A DNA stretch of 17,098 bases, from NCBI GenBank assembly GCA_002478505.1, contig DLOP01000037.1, positions 8,659 through 25,756 of the forward strand. The letters run 5' to 3'. A program made the translations under genes and the position numbers. The notes beneath the pieces are model-generated. The model had not been told where the DNA came from. It did no database searches and saw only the letters and a list, made by a program, of their open reading frames with translations. Below are positions 1 through 7,389 of the stretch, piece after piece (the stretch's first letter is position 1; every line of letters begins with the position of its first letter). The DNA comes from Lachnospiraceae bacterium UBA7481 (GTDB lineage Bacteria > Bacillota > Clostridia > Lachnospirales > Lachnospiraceae).

Positions 1-873
1 TATGATGTGTTAGTTACGGCGATTGTGGGTATGATAGGAATAAGACCGACGATCGCGGCAATCAAAGCGGGTAAAACCATCGCACTGGCAAATAAAGAAA
101 CGCTAGTAACGGCAGGACATATCATTATGCCGCTGGCAAAGCAGAGGAACGTCCGTATCCTGCCGGTAGATTCGGAACACAGCGCTATTTTCCAGTCGAT
201 GAACGGTGAACCGAGGGAACGGATCGCAAGGCTTTGGCTGACAGCCTCCGGCGGACCATTCCGCGGAAAGAAACGTGAAGAACTTGCCAATGTCAGGGTG
301 GAAGACGCTCTCAAGCATCCAAACTGGTCCATGGGTAGAAAGATTACGATAGATTCCGCTACAATGGTCAATAAGGGATTAGAGGTTATGGAAGCGAAGT
401 GGCTGTTCCAGGTGGATTATGACCGGATCAAAGTTGTTGTGCATCCGCAATCGATTGTTCATTCCATGGTGGAGTATGTGGATGGGGCATTGATCGCGCA
501 GTTGGGAACACCTGATATGAAACTACCGATCCGGTATGCATTATTTTATCCGGACAGACGTCCGACGGAACAGAAAAAATTAGAGTTGTCGATGCTGTCT
601 TCGCTTACTTTTGAAGAACCGCAGTGGGATTCCTTTACGGGCCTTTCCCTTGCGCTGAAGGCAGGCAGGGAGGGCGGAAGCATGCCGACCGTATATAATG
701 CAGCCAATGAAAAGGCAGTCAGCCTGTTTCTGGAGGGAAAGATCACATTTTTGCAGATTTCGGAGATCATTGGGAGCTGCATGGAGCGGCATAAAAAGAT
801 AGAGGATCCGGACGTGGACCAGATATTGGCAGTGGAACTGGAAACGTATGAATACATCAGGCAGCATTTTTGA
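1..873 (+). CDS. dxr: 1-deoxy-D-xylulose 5-phosphate reductoisomerase (3' part, truncated by window edge)
   Basis: Cytosolic enzyme of the MEP isoprenoid pathway that converts 1-deoxyxylulose 5-phosphate to 2-C-methylerythritol 4-phosphate with NADPH and a divalent metal. The reading frame is open from base 1 (Tyr-Asp-Val...), so the start and most of the N-terminal nucleotide-binding fold lie outside the window; the GTG at 7 is an internal Val. About 290 residues remain, against roughly 380-400 for the family. Visible signatures are AGKTIALANKETLVTAG, the metal-binding PVDSEHSAIFQ (Asp57 and Glu59 in window numbering), SMGRKITIDSATMVNKGLEVMEAKWLF without its first residue, containing the third metal-binding Glu, and HPQSIVHSMVEY. 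It ends with TGA at 871. The gene lies 116 nt ahead of rseP, its usual neighbour in Clostridia and Bacilli. The identification is secure. Confidence 0.97.
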   Translation, partial: YDVLVTAIVGMIGIRPTIAAIKAGKTIALANKETLVTAGHIIMPLAKQRNVRILPVDSEHSAIFQSMNGEPRERIARLWLTASGGPFRGKKREELANVRVEDALKHPNWSMGRKITIDSATMVNKGLEVMEAKWLFQVDYDRIKVVVHPQSIVHSMVEYVDGALIAQLGTPDMKLPIRYALFYPDRRPTEQKKLELSMLSSLTFEEPQWDSFTGLSLALKAGREGGSMPTVYNAANEKAVSLFLEGKITFLQISEIIGSCMERHKKIEDPDVDQILAVELETYEYIRQHF

Positions 874-911
874 AAAAATTTATTTTAAAAGATAAAATTT
901 TTCGGCAATAA

Positions 912-944
912 AATAATTTCTCCCAATCATGGATTGTAATTATT
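912..944. repeat. Imperfect AT-rich inverted repeat between dxr and rseP
   Basis: AATAATT (912-918) pairs with AATTATT (938-944), and inside it CAATC (924-928) pairs with GATTG (932-936) around a 3-nt loop, leaving an asymmetric internal loop. There is no GC-rich stem and no T-run after it, so it is not a convincing terminator. It could be a weak RNA structure or chance in AT-rich DNA. I found no convincing promoter in the 874-989 gap, so rseP is probably read through from dxr. Confidence 0.3.
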
Positions 945-989
945 AAATAAATATTGTCAGAAAGAAACAGTCTAAGGAGCGTAGCTATT

Positions 990-2072
990 TTGTCATCCAT
1001 GTTTATTACGATTATTTCATTTATTATCATATTCACCGTTGTTGTGGTTGCCCATGAATTTGGACATTTCCTGATCGCAAGACAGAATGGGATCAAGGTG
1101 AATGAATTTGCAATCGGTATGGGGCCCGTGATCTTTAAGAAGATGATCAGGGGAACCCGTTTTGTCATTCGTCTTCTGCCCATCGGCGGCGCGTGTATGT
1201 TTGAAGGTGAGGACGGCAAATATGAGGATGAGGAAGATAAAGAAACGCCTGAGATCGCAAAGGAGGGATCATTTAATGCTGCGCCGGTGTGGGGGCGTAT
1301 TGCAACGGTTCTTGCAGGACCGATTTTCAACATCCTTCTGGCATATGTGCTTTCGTTATTTCTTTGCTGGTTCTGCGGTTCCGATATCCCTGTTTTGAAG
1401 GATGTTACAGAGGGCTATCCGGCGGAGGCTGCAGGAATGCAGGCGGGAGACCTCATTATTCAGATCGATCATCAGAAGATCCATCTCTGGAGAGAGATCA
1501 GCGTGCTTTCTTATATCAGTGACGGAAGCCCGATTGCGGTGACTTATGAACGTGAAGGACAGCAGTATGAGACGATGATCACACCGGTATATTCTGCAGA
1601 AGCAGACCGGTTTTATTATGGGTTTATCGGCAGCGGACAATTTATTGCCTGCGATAATCTCAGTGTATTTAAGTATAGCTGGTATGAGGTGCGTTACTGG
1701 CTTTTATCTACGGTGCAGAGTCTTGGTTATATGATTCAAGGCAGGGCATCTGCGGAGGATATCGCCGGACCGGTGGGAGTTGCTACGGTCATAGAAGATA
1801 CCGTGGAACAGACGGTGGATGAAGGGGCTTTTACCGTGATCTTGAATATGGTTAATATTGCTGTGCTTTTAAGCGTCAATCTGGGGGTATTAAATCTGCT
1901 GCCGGTTCCGGCGCTGGATGGAGGACGGCTGGTATTTTTGCTGATCGAAGCAGTCCGTGGTAAACGGGTGCCGCCGGAGAAGGAAGGGCTGGTCCACATG
2001 GTGGGCTTCGTTCTGCTGATGCTGCTGATGGTATTTGTACTGTATAATGATATTATGCGGATCATAGGCTAA
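990..2072 (+). CDS. rseP: Site-2 intramembrane zinc metalloprotease, RseP/RasP family
   Basis: Polytopic membrane protease of family M50B that cuts transmembrane substrates such as anti-sigma factors and leftover signal peptides. About 360 residues. The first membrane segment holds the zinc motif HEFGH (His22, Glu23, His26). A PDZ domain covers roughly residues 120-195 (AGMQAGDLIIQIDHQKI). The C-terminal membrane part has NLLPVPALDGGR with the third zinc ligand Asp310, followed by a last hydrophobic helix. I chose TTG at 990 because AAGGAG (974-979) lies 10 nt ahead. The frame also offers an upstream TTG at 954 without a ribosome site and an ATG at 999 that is rather far from it. It sits downstream of dxr as usual. 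The next usual gene, ispG, does not follow: a foreign-looking block begins after the stop. Confidence 0.95.
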   Translation: MSSMFITIISFIIIFTVVVVAHEFGHFLIARQNGIKVNEFAIGMGPVIFKKMIRGTRFVIRLLPIGGACMFEGEDGKYEDEEDKETPEIAKEGSFNAAPVWGRIATVLAGPIFNILLAYVLSLFLCWFCGSDIPVLKDVTEGYPAEAAGMQAGDLIIQIDHQKIHLWREISVLSYISDGSPIAVTYEREGQQYETMITPVYSAEADRFYYGFIGSGQFIACDNLSVFKYSWYEVRYWLLSTVQSLGYMIQGRASAEDIAGPVGVATVIEDTVEQTVDEGAFTVILNMVNIAVLLSVNLGVLNLLPVPALDGGRLVFLLIEAVRGKRVPPEKEGLVHMVGFVLLMLLMVFVLYNDIMRIIG

Positions 2073-2075
2073 GGT

Positions 2076-2104
2076 GGGCTTTTTCTGCAAAAAAAGTCCG
2101 TTTT
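2076..2104 (+). terminator. Probable rho-independent terminator after rseP
   Basis: Four bases after the rseP stop, GGGCTTTTT (2076-2084) pairs with AAAAAGTCC (2091-2099) over 9 bp with one G-T wobble, closing a 6-nt loop, followed by G and a short T-run (2101-2104). A second weak hairpin, CCTTTTT (2114-2120) with AAAAAGG (2125-2131), is followed nine bases later by eight T. Together they suggest transcription of the dxr-rseP unit ends here. The short T-run makes the first hairpin only moderately convincing. Confidence 0.5.
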
Positions 2105-2134
2105 CTGCGTGTGCCTTTTTTTGTAAAAAGGGTC

Positions 2135-2163
2135 TTGCGTTTTTTTTGTTTTATGCATATAAT
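2135..2163 (+). promoter_or_regulatory. Probable sigma-A promoter for the phosphatase-kinase unit
   Basis: A perfect -10 box TATAAT (2158-2163) lies 17 bp after TTGCGT (2135-2140), a half-match to TTGACA. Transcription would start near 2170, giving a leader of about 195 nt before the PP2C start codon. The -35 box lies beside the T-run of the weak second hairpin, so terminator and promoter are packed together. Confidence 0.5.
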
Positions 2164-2169
2164 AATCCT

Positions 2170-2366
2170 ACAACATTTCAAATGTTCATGAGGTCTTTCG
2201 GACCGACTGCGTTTTGCAGTTTTCATCCACAATAGTTGAGTAAATGTAATAATCGTCGTGAACGGAGTAATATTTTTCATTATTCAAGATGACGATATAA
2301 GGCAATTTGTATTTTGGCTGTGCGAAAAGATCATAAGACAATCATGAAAGAAGGGAGGAACTATGT
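2170..2366 (+). promoter_or_regulatory. Long, stem-loop-rich 5' leader of the PP2C gene
   Basis: No protein gene is visible here. Three consecutive small stem-loops begin at the predicted transcript start: AACATT/AATGTT (2172-2177, 2181-2186), GGTC/GACC (2192-2195, 2201-2204) and ACTGC/GCAGT (2206-2210, 2216-2220). A longer-range 8-bp pairing, ATCGTCGT (2252-2259) with ATGACGAT (2289-2296), follows. The ribosome site GGGAGG is at 2353-2358. I do not recognise a known riboswitch class. The structures are visible in the sequence; a regulatory role is inference. Confidence 0.35.
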
Positions 2367-3161
2367 GTGCAGATCTATGGCTGTTTATATGAAAGGGGAC
2401 AGCGGGAATCGAATCAGGATTCCATTGCCCTGCATAAGATCGTAACGTCATATGGCGAGGCGGTGCTTGCTTTAGTATGTGACGGAATGGGCGGAATGGA
2501 TGAAGGGGAGACTGCTTCCGGCTATGTTGCCGAGAGGATGAGCTGCTGGTTTTATGAAGAACTGCCGTTACTTTTGGAAAGACGTGCCGGTATGAAAGGA
2601 ATTGCACGTTCTATTGAAAGAAAACTGTTTCATCTTCATATTGATCTGAAGGAGTATGGAAAAAGGAAGGGGATCGTTACCGGGACTACTGCGAGTATCT
2701 TGGTGATTGTTGATCAGAAATATCTTATCTGTCATTTGGGAGATTCGGCCATATACAGGATTATGCGGAAGCGTTCCGGCTATGGGTGGATGCGCAAATC
2801 TTCCGGCAGCGGTTCCGGCATTCGATGGATGGGGAAATTTCCCGGTGGCAGTTTGGGAAGAACGATCAGGCGTATGACGAAGATTCATGGGGATGCAGCA
2901 TCAGGGCTGGGACGGTGTATCGGCAGCGGAAGATATTATCCGCCGGATGTCAGGTATGGCAGAGTTGGGAAGTATATGGCGTTTCTGGTCTGCAGCGACG
3001 GTTTCTGGCATCACCTGAAGGAAGATGAAATCGCAGATACATTCCGGGAAGGGGCGGCAGAACGCGGCGGATGGGCGGAAAAGCGGCTGAGGGCGCTGGC
3101 TGCGAAAACGCTGCGACGGGGAGAAACGGATAATATATCTGCAATCTATCTGGGGCAATAA
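2367..3161 (+). CDS. PP2C-family serine/threonine protein phosphatase
   Basis: Metal-dependent phosphatase (PPM fold) that removes phosphate from Ser/Thr residues, expected to oppose the kinase encoded just downstream. 264 residues, cytosolic, with no signal or membrane segment. Visible PP2C motifs in order are RESNQDS (13-19), CDGMGG (38-43, metal Asp39), GTTAS (106-110), LGDSAIYR (124-131, Asp126), VCSDGFWHHL (208-217, metal Asp211) and DNIS (255-258, metal Asp255). GTG at 2367 is the start: GGGAGG at 2353-2358 lies 8 nt ahead, and the ATG at 2363 is out of frame and stops after nine codons. Between GDSAIYRI and RMTKIHGD (about 133-169) is a Gly/Ser/Arg-rich insert with three TTCCGGC repeats in its DNA. 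It replaces the region that in relatives leads straight into LTKDH-like sequence. All metal-binding Asp residues are present, so activity is expected. Confidence 0.88.
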   Translation: MQIYGCLYERGQRESNQDSIALHKIVTSYGEAVLALVCDGMGGMDEGETASGYVAERMSCWFYEELPLLLERRAGMKGIARSIERKLFHLHIDLKEYGKRKGIVTGTTASILVIVDQKYLICHLGDSAIYRIMRKRSGYGWMRKSSGSGSGIRWMGKFPGGSLGRTIRRMTKIHGDAASGLGRCIGSGRYYPPDVRYGRVGKYMAFLVCSDGFWHHLKEDEIADTFREGAAERGGWAEKRLRALAAKTLRRGETDNISAIYLGQ

Positions 3162-3279
3162 ACAAAATAGAGAAGCAATGTACAGAAAAAAAGCAAAAAA
3201 TAACAAACAGAAAAGGAAAAATACGAAGAAAAAAGGGGAAAATGATGGTGGAAAACATTAAAAAAATAGAAAGGCAGGT

Positions 3280-4620
3280 ATGGATATGGAGGAAATCAGG
3301 ATTGGGAAATATAAAGTTCTCAGAAAGCTTGGAGAGGGCGGAGGCGGCAGCGTATATCTTGTGGAGGATTGCGCTTTAAAAAAACTGTATGCGTTGAAGA
3401 CGGGCGGCAGAAAGGAGATAGAGGAGGAGGCGGAACGGATGAAAGCCATTACTGACCGTCGTTTTCCGTATTTGGTCGATGTAATTGATTTTACAGAACT
3501 GCCATCTGACGATCCTGATCATGTAAGCGGTGAAGCGGATCGTTGCATCGAAGTTTCAGCTTTTATGGGCATCATCATGGAATATATAGAGGGACCTACT
3601 TTGGAGGAATATATCAGGGAACATGCACCTTTAAGCGAGCAGGAGACGCTTTCGCTGATGAAGCAGATTGCAGGAATACTGAAATACCTCCATGCAATGC
3701 GCCCGGCGGTAATCTATGGAGATCTGAAGCCGTCGAATCTTATCCTTCAGCCGGATGGCATGCTTCGTGCGATGGATTTTGGGGCTTCGATGCAGGGATA
3801 TGGGAAGATTTCGTCAGCGTATTCTTATGGGACATACGGATATTGTGCACCGGAGCAGCGGAAAGGAAATGCGTTAACGCCTGCTTGTGATATTTATGCC
3901 TGCGGCGTGATCATGTACTACATGCTGACAGGGATAGATCCGGCAAAGCCTCCTTATGGCATCCTTGGTAAAATGAACGCTCTTACGGAAGTTTCTTTGA
4001 CGGTATCTCCGGTTATGGAGGAGGTGATCAACGGCTGTTGTCATACCGATATGTTAAAACGGTATGCGGACGGCAGTATATTGCTGGAACGGTTAAATAA
4101 AATCTCAACTAAAAGAGAAAAGATCAAAGATAAAGTGATGATGACGGGATATTATCTGGTGGTGTTTGCCGCCGCCGCTTATACCGGCTTCGGAATCTGT
4201 CAGCTTTATAGGGGAAAAGTTGACCGGCTTCTGCTTTCAATAAGCATGTTGTCGCTTTGCTTCGCCGCGTGGATGATGCGCAGGCTGATTGTTGAAAAGC
4301 ATATCCGGCGGCATTTTATCAAAAAACGGGAATGGAATCTGCTTTATACGGAAAAGAAAACCATAGGTCTATGGCTGCTTGTTATGGTAATATTTCTGGA
4401 GTCCGGATGTATCAGAAGGGACGAGCCGGAACGACTGACTGTCTATCTGATGGATGAACTGGGGCGTAATGTTCTGGTAAGAGATGGATGTGAATATTTT
4501 GCGCATGGCAATATACATTTTTGTCTTCCGATGGAAGAGAACGGCTATTATGAAATTTATTTTTATAAAATGGATGTATTCCGCGGGATCGAAAAGGAGC
4601 AGATCTTTTATGTCAGATAA
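3280..4620 (+). CDS. Membrane-anchored Hanks-type serine/threonine protein kinase
   Basis: 446-residue kinase with a cytosolic catalytic domain (about 8-280), two or three membrane helices (about 287-309, 317-333, 363-378) and a short C-terminal tail of about 65 residues. Kinase motifs are the glycine loop GEGGGGSVYLV (18-28), ALK with Lys40, VIYGDLKPSNLIL with catalytic Asp148 and Asn153, DFG (166-168) and GTYGYCAPEQ (184-193). The usual HRD is YGD, so the Arg that normally contacts the activation-loop phosphate is absent. No PASTA repeats are present, unlike the PrkC/PknB group. ATG at 3280 has AGAAAGG about 5 nt ahead; ATG at 3286 is an alternative with AGGCAGG ahead. It follows the PP2C gene after an A-rich 118-nt gap without a clear promoter or terminator, suggesting a phosphatase-kinase operon. 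Substrates cannot be read from the sequence. Confidence 0.9.
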   Translation: MDMEEIRIGKYKVLRKLGEGGGGSVYLVEDCALKKLYALKTGGRKEIEEEAERMKAITDRRFPYLVDVIDFTELPSDDPDHVSGEADRCIEVSAFMGIIMEYIEGPTLEEYIREHAPLSEQETLSLMKQIAGILKYLHAMRPAVIYGDLKPSNLILQPDGMLRAMDFGASMQGYGKISSAYSYGTYGYCAPEQRKGNALTPACDIYACGVIMYYMLTGIDPAKPPYGILGKMNALTEVSLTVSPVMEEVINGCCHTDMLKRYADGSILLERLNKISTKREKIKDKVMMTGYYLVVFAAAAYTGFGICQLYRGKVDRLLLSISMLSLCFAAWMMRRLIVEKHIRRHFIKKREWNLLYTEKKTIGLWLLVMVIFLESGCIRRDEPERLTVYLMDELGRNVLVRDGCEYFAHGNIHFCLPMEENGYYEIYFYKMDVFRGIEKEQIFYVR

Positions 4621-4738
4621 TCTGATTCCCCCAATGATTACATTTATACTGTTTTTAGAATATAACTGATAAAATAAAAAGTTATATATACCATAATCTG
4701 CGGAATTTATGTTTTGGCTGTGAAATTAATTATAGTAT

Positions 4739-4766
4739 TTGAAGATGGAATATGATAAAGTATAGA
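4739..4766 (+). promoter_or_regulatory. Possible promoter for the UDP-glucose dehydrogenase gene
   Basis: TTGAAG (4739-4744) and TATAGA (4761-4766) are separated by 16 bp in the AT-rich 256-nt gap after the kinase gene, predicting a start near 4773 and a leader of about 105 nt. The gap shows no clear terminator hairpin, so read-through from the kinase gene is also possible. Chance matches are common in DNA this rich in AT, hence low confidence. Confidence 0.35.
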
Positions 4767-4876
4767 TAGTCTGTTATTGTTTCATAATACATAATGTCAA
4801 GCAATATATTCGGACAAAGACGGAAAAACAAATTCAGATATTAGGAAGACAGTGCTTAACAGGAGGAAAGAAGAAA

Positions 4877-6220
4877 ATGAACGTTGCGGTGGTCGGAACA
4901 GGGTATGTTGGTCTGGTGACAGGGACATGCTTTGCCAATATGGGCAATAGAGTCTGGTGTGTCGATGTGGATGAGAAGAAGATAGAGAATCTGAAAAAAG
5001 GTATTATCCCAATCTATGAACCGGGGTTATCAGAGATGGTTCTGCACAATTATAATCTGGGCAATCTGCACTTTACAACGCAGATTCAAGAAGCGCTTGA
5101 GGTATGTAATATCTGCTTTATTGCCGTAGGAACGCCCATGGGGGAGGACGGAAGCGCGGATCTCCAGTATGTATTAAGTGTAGCGGAAAGCATTGGAAAA
5201 TATATGATGCGTCATATGTATGTGATTGATAAGTCCACAGTACCTGTGGGTACGGCGGGAAAGGTACGGGAGAAGATCCGGGAGGAACTTAATAAGCGCG
5301 GAAGCGATCTGACGTTTGACGTTATCTCCAATCCCGAGTTTCTAAAGGAAGGCAGTGCGATCGACGACTGCATGAAGCCGGACAGGATCGTTATCGGTGT
5401 GGATAATGAAGATGCGGAAGAGACAATGCGCGAACTTTATAAACCATATCTGATGAATACGGACAATTTTATCTTTATGGATATTGCCAGTGCGGAAATG
5501 ACAAAATATGCCGCCAATTCTATGCTTGCAACGAAGATTTCTTTTATGAATGAGATTTCCAATATCTGTGAGCGCGTCGGGGCAGACGTGAATAAGGTAC
5601 GGCAGGGGATTGGCAGCGATCGGCGTATTGGATATTCTTTTATTTTCCCTGGATGTGGGTATGGCGGAAGCTGTTTCCCCAAGGATGTAAAAGCGCTTGT
5701 CAAGACGGCGGAGGAGTTTGGATATCAGGCAAAGCTGCTACAGTCCGTGGAGGATGTAAACAATGCCCAGAAGCATGTGCTCGTTGAGAAGATCATGGAA
5801 CGTTTTGGAGCGGATCTTTCCGGGAAAACCATTGCGGTGTGGGGGCTTGCTTTTAAACCGGATACAGATGATATGCGGGAATCCGCCGCTATCACTGTTA
5901 TTACGGATTTGACGAAGGCGGGCGCTGACATACGCGCTTATGATCCGAAGGCTATGGAAGAAGCGCAGAAATATTATTTAAAGGATAACGATAAGATTGT
6001 ATATTGCAAGAATAAATATGAGGCGCTGGAAGGTGCGGACGCACTTGTACTGGTGACGGAATGGAAAGAGTTTCGGAGCCCGGATTTTTATGAGATTGGC
6101 AAGCTGTTAAAAACGCCGGTGATCTTTGACGGCAGAAATCAATATAGCGCAAAGCATGTGAAAAAGTATGGATTGGATTATTATCAGATCGGTGTGCGTC
6201 CTTCCTGTGTGGGGGATTGA
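4877..6220 (+). CDS. UDP-glucose 6-dehydrogenase
   Basis: Cytosolic enzyme that oxidises UDP-glucose to UDP-glucuronate with two NAD+, supplying sugar acids for capsule, exopolysaccharide or teichuronic acid. 447 residues, a normal length. The N-terminal NAD fold opens with VAVVGTGYVGLVTG. STVPVGT and NPEFLKEGSAIDD follow, then the central helix region AEMTKYAANSMLATKISF. The catalytic cysteine is Cys266 in GCGYGGSCFPKDV. The C-terminal UDP-binding domain carries WGLAFKPDTDDMRES. The start is ATG 4877 with AGGAGG at 4861-4866. No glycosyltransferase or capsule gene lies beside it in this window. It separates the kinase gene from ispG, and 82 nt without a visible terminator lead to ispG, so its promoter may also drive ispG-polC. 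A related UDP-sugar or UDP-ManNAc dehydrogenase is less likely given the motifs. Common family symbols are ugd or tuaD; I cannot choose between them. Confidence 0.93.
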   Translation: MNVAVVGTGYVGLVTGTCFANMGNRVWCVDVDEKKIENLKKGIIPIYEPGLSEMVLHNYNLGNLHFTTQIQEALEVCNICFIAVGTPMGEDGSADLQYVLSVAESIGKYMMRHMYVIDKSTVPVGTAGKVREKIREELNKRGSDLTFDVISNPEFLKEGSAIDDCMKPDRIVIGVDNEDAEETMRELYKPYLMNTDNFIFMDIASAEMTKYAANSMLATKISFMNEISNICERVGADVNKVRQGIGSDRRIGYSFIFPGCGYGGSCFPKDVKALVKTAEEFGYQAKLLQSVEDVNNAQKHVLVEKIMERFGADLSGKTIAVWGLAFKPDTDDMRESAAITVITDLTKAGADIRAYDPKAMEEAQKYYLKDNDKIVYCKNKYEALEGADALVLVTEWKEFRSPDFYEIGKLLKTPVIFDGRNQYSAKHVKKYGLDYYQIGVRPSCVGD

Positions 6221-6302
6221 TATGGCGAAGAGGCTTTAACATAGCCGTACAACAGGATATTCCGGTAGGAAAATGATGGAGGATTGTAAGAAAGGAATAC
6301 TG

Positions 6303-7388
6303 ATGAATATGCATCGTGATACGACAAAGGCAGTCAGGATCGGGGATCGCATGATCGGTGGCGGACATCCGATTCTGATTCAATCTATGACCAATACGCC
6401 GACAGAGGACGTGGCGGCGACGGTGGCGCAGATCCAAAGGCTGGAAGCGGCAGGCTGCGAGATCATCCGCTGCACTGTGCCCAATGAAGATGCGGCAAAG
6501 GCGATTGCCGGGATTAAGAAAGAGATACATATACCGTTGGTGGCGGATATCCATTTTGATTACCGTATGGCGATTGCGGCGATGGAATATGGAGCGGATA
6601 AGATCCGTATCAATCCCGGAAATATCGGCGGGGAAGAAAAACTTCGTGCGGTGGTTGATGTGGCAAAGGAAAGAAATATCCCGATCAGGGTAGGCGTTAA
6701 CAGCGGTTCCTTGGAAAAGGAGCTGGTGGAGAAGTATCATGGCGTGACGGCAGAGGGGATCGTAGAAAGCGCCCTTGATAAAGTCGGGATGATCGAGGCG
6801 GCAGGATATGATAATCTTGTCATCAGCATCAAATCCTCCGATGTGATGATGTGTGTCGAAGCCCATGAATTGATTGCCCGGAAAACAAATTATCCGCTTC
6901 ATGTGGGAATCACGGAGGCAGGGACGCTGACAAGGGGCAACATAAAGTCGGCCGTAGGCCTGGGCATTATCCTGCATCAGGGGATCGGTGATACGATCCG
7001 CGTGTCGCTGACGGGCGACCCGGTGGAAGAGGTGAAATCGGCGAAGATGATCCTGCGTACATTAGGACTCCGTAAAGGCGGTATCGAAGTGGTGAGCTGC
7101 CCGACCTGCGGACGTACCAAGATTGACCTGATCGGACTGGCCAATCAGGTGGAGACGATGGTTGAGGAGTTCCCTTTAGATATCAAAGTAGCCGTGATGG
7201 GCTGTGCGGTCAACGGACCGGGAGAGGCGAAGGAAGCGGATATCGGGATTGCCGGCGGAGATGGAGAAGGCCTGCTGATCAGACATGGTGAGATCGTAAA
7301 AAAAGTACCTGAAGACAGGCTGTTAGAGACGCTGCGTTATGAACTGGAACACTGGAACCATGGGTTATTGGAAAGGCAAGACAATTGA
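6303..7388 (+). CDS. ispG: 4-hydroxy-3-methylbut-2-en-1-yl diphosphate synthase
   Basis: Iron-sulfur enzyme of the MEP pathway that reductively converts methylerythritol cyclodiphosphate to HMBPP, a later step of the pathway that dxr starts. About 361 residues, the compact bacterial form. The N-terminal TIM barrel shows PILIQSMTNTPTEDV, ADIHFDYRMAI and KIRINPGNIGG. The C-terminal [4Fe-4S] domain has SCPTCGRT (Cys266, Cys269) and MGCAVNGPGEA (Cys301, Glu308), the three cysteines and the glutamate expected to ligate the cluster. ATG 6303 is preferred: AAAGG at 6291-6295 lies 7 nt ahead, and the protein then begins like relatives. ATG at 6273 is in frame but would add an unusual ten-residue extension. 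The stop is 1 nt before the likely polC start, so translation is probably coupled. Confidence 0.96.
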   Translation: MNMHRDTTKAVRIGDRMIGGGHPILIQSMTNTPTEDVAATVAQIQRLEAAGCEIIRCTVPNEDAAKAIAGIKKEIHIPLVADIHFDYRMAIAAMEYGADKIRINPGNIGGEEKLRAVVDVAKERNIPIRVGVNSGSLEKELVEKYHGVTAEGIVESALDKVGMIEAAGYDNLVISIKSSDVMMCVEAHELIARKTNYPLHVGITEAGTLTRGNIKSAVGLGIILHQGIGDTIRVSLTGDPVEEVKSAKMILRTLGLRKGGIEVVSCPTCGRTKIDLIGLANQVETMVEEFPLDIKVAVMGCAVNGPGEAKEADIGIAGGDGEGLLIRHGEIVKKVPEDRLLETLRYELEHWNHGLLERQDN

Positions 7389-7389
7389 T

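Noticed and set aside
857..1333. Reverse-strand open frame of 158 codons over the start of rseP
   Set aside because: Antisense to the rseP zinc-motif region; composition (Ser, Pro, Ile runs) is typical of a shadow frame.
2062..2280. Reverse-strand 72-codon frame in the gap after rseP
   Set aside because: Its coding potential comes from A/T runs of the hairpins; no ribosome site or motif, and it crosses the predicted promoter.
2363..2392. Nine-codon ORF starting at ATG 2363, overlapping the PP2C start
   Set aside because: The spacing from GGGAGG is too short (4 nt), and the in-frame GTG 2367 gives the conserved PP2C N-terminus.
4495..4617. Second overlapping frame (61 codons) at the end of the kinase gene
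   Set aside because: Shadow of the kinase C-terminus; no ribosome site and no similarity to a known family.
4486..4618. Lipoprotein-like LESGC after the third membrane helix of the kinase as a lipid-attachment site
   Set aside because: The cysteine is internal (about residue 377), not after an N-terminal signal peptide, so lipobox processing is not expected.
2310..4725. Shared TTTTGGCTGTG in the leader of the PP2C gene and in the gap before the UDP-glucose dehydrogenase gene
   Set aside because: An 11-base match is expected several times by chance in a window of this size, and it is not placed alike relative to promoters.
5952..6977. Long reverse-strand open frame of 341 codons across the UDP-glucose dehydrogenase and ispG genes
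   Set aside because: It lies antisense to two well-identified genes, its translation is rich in His, Arg and Cys with no recognisable motif, and no ribosome site was seen.
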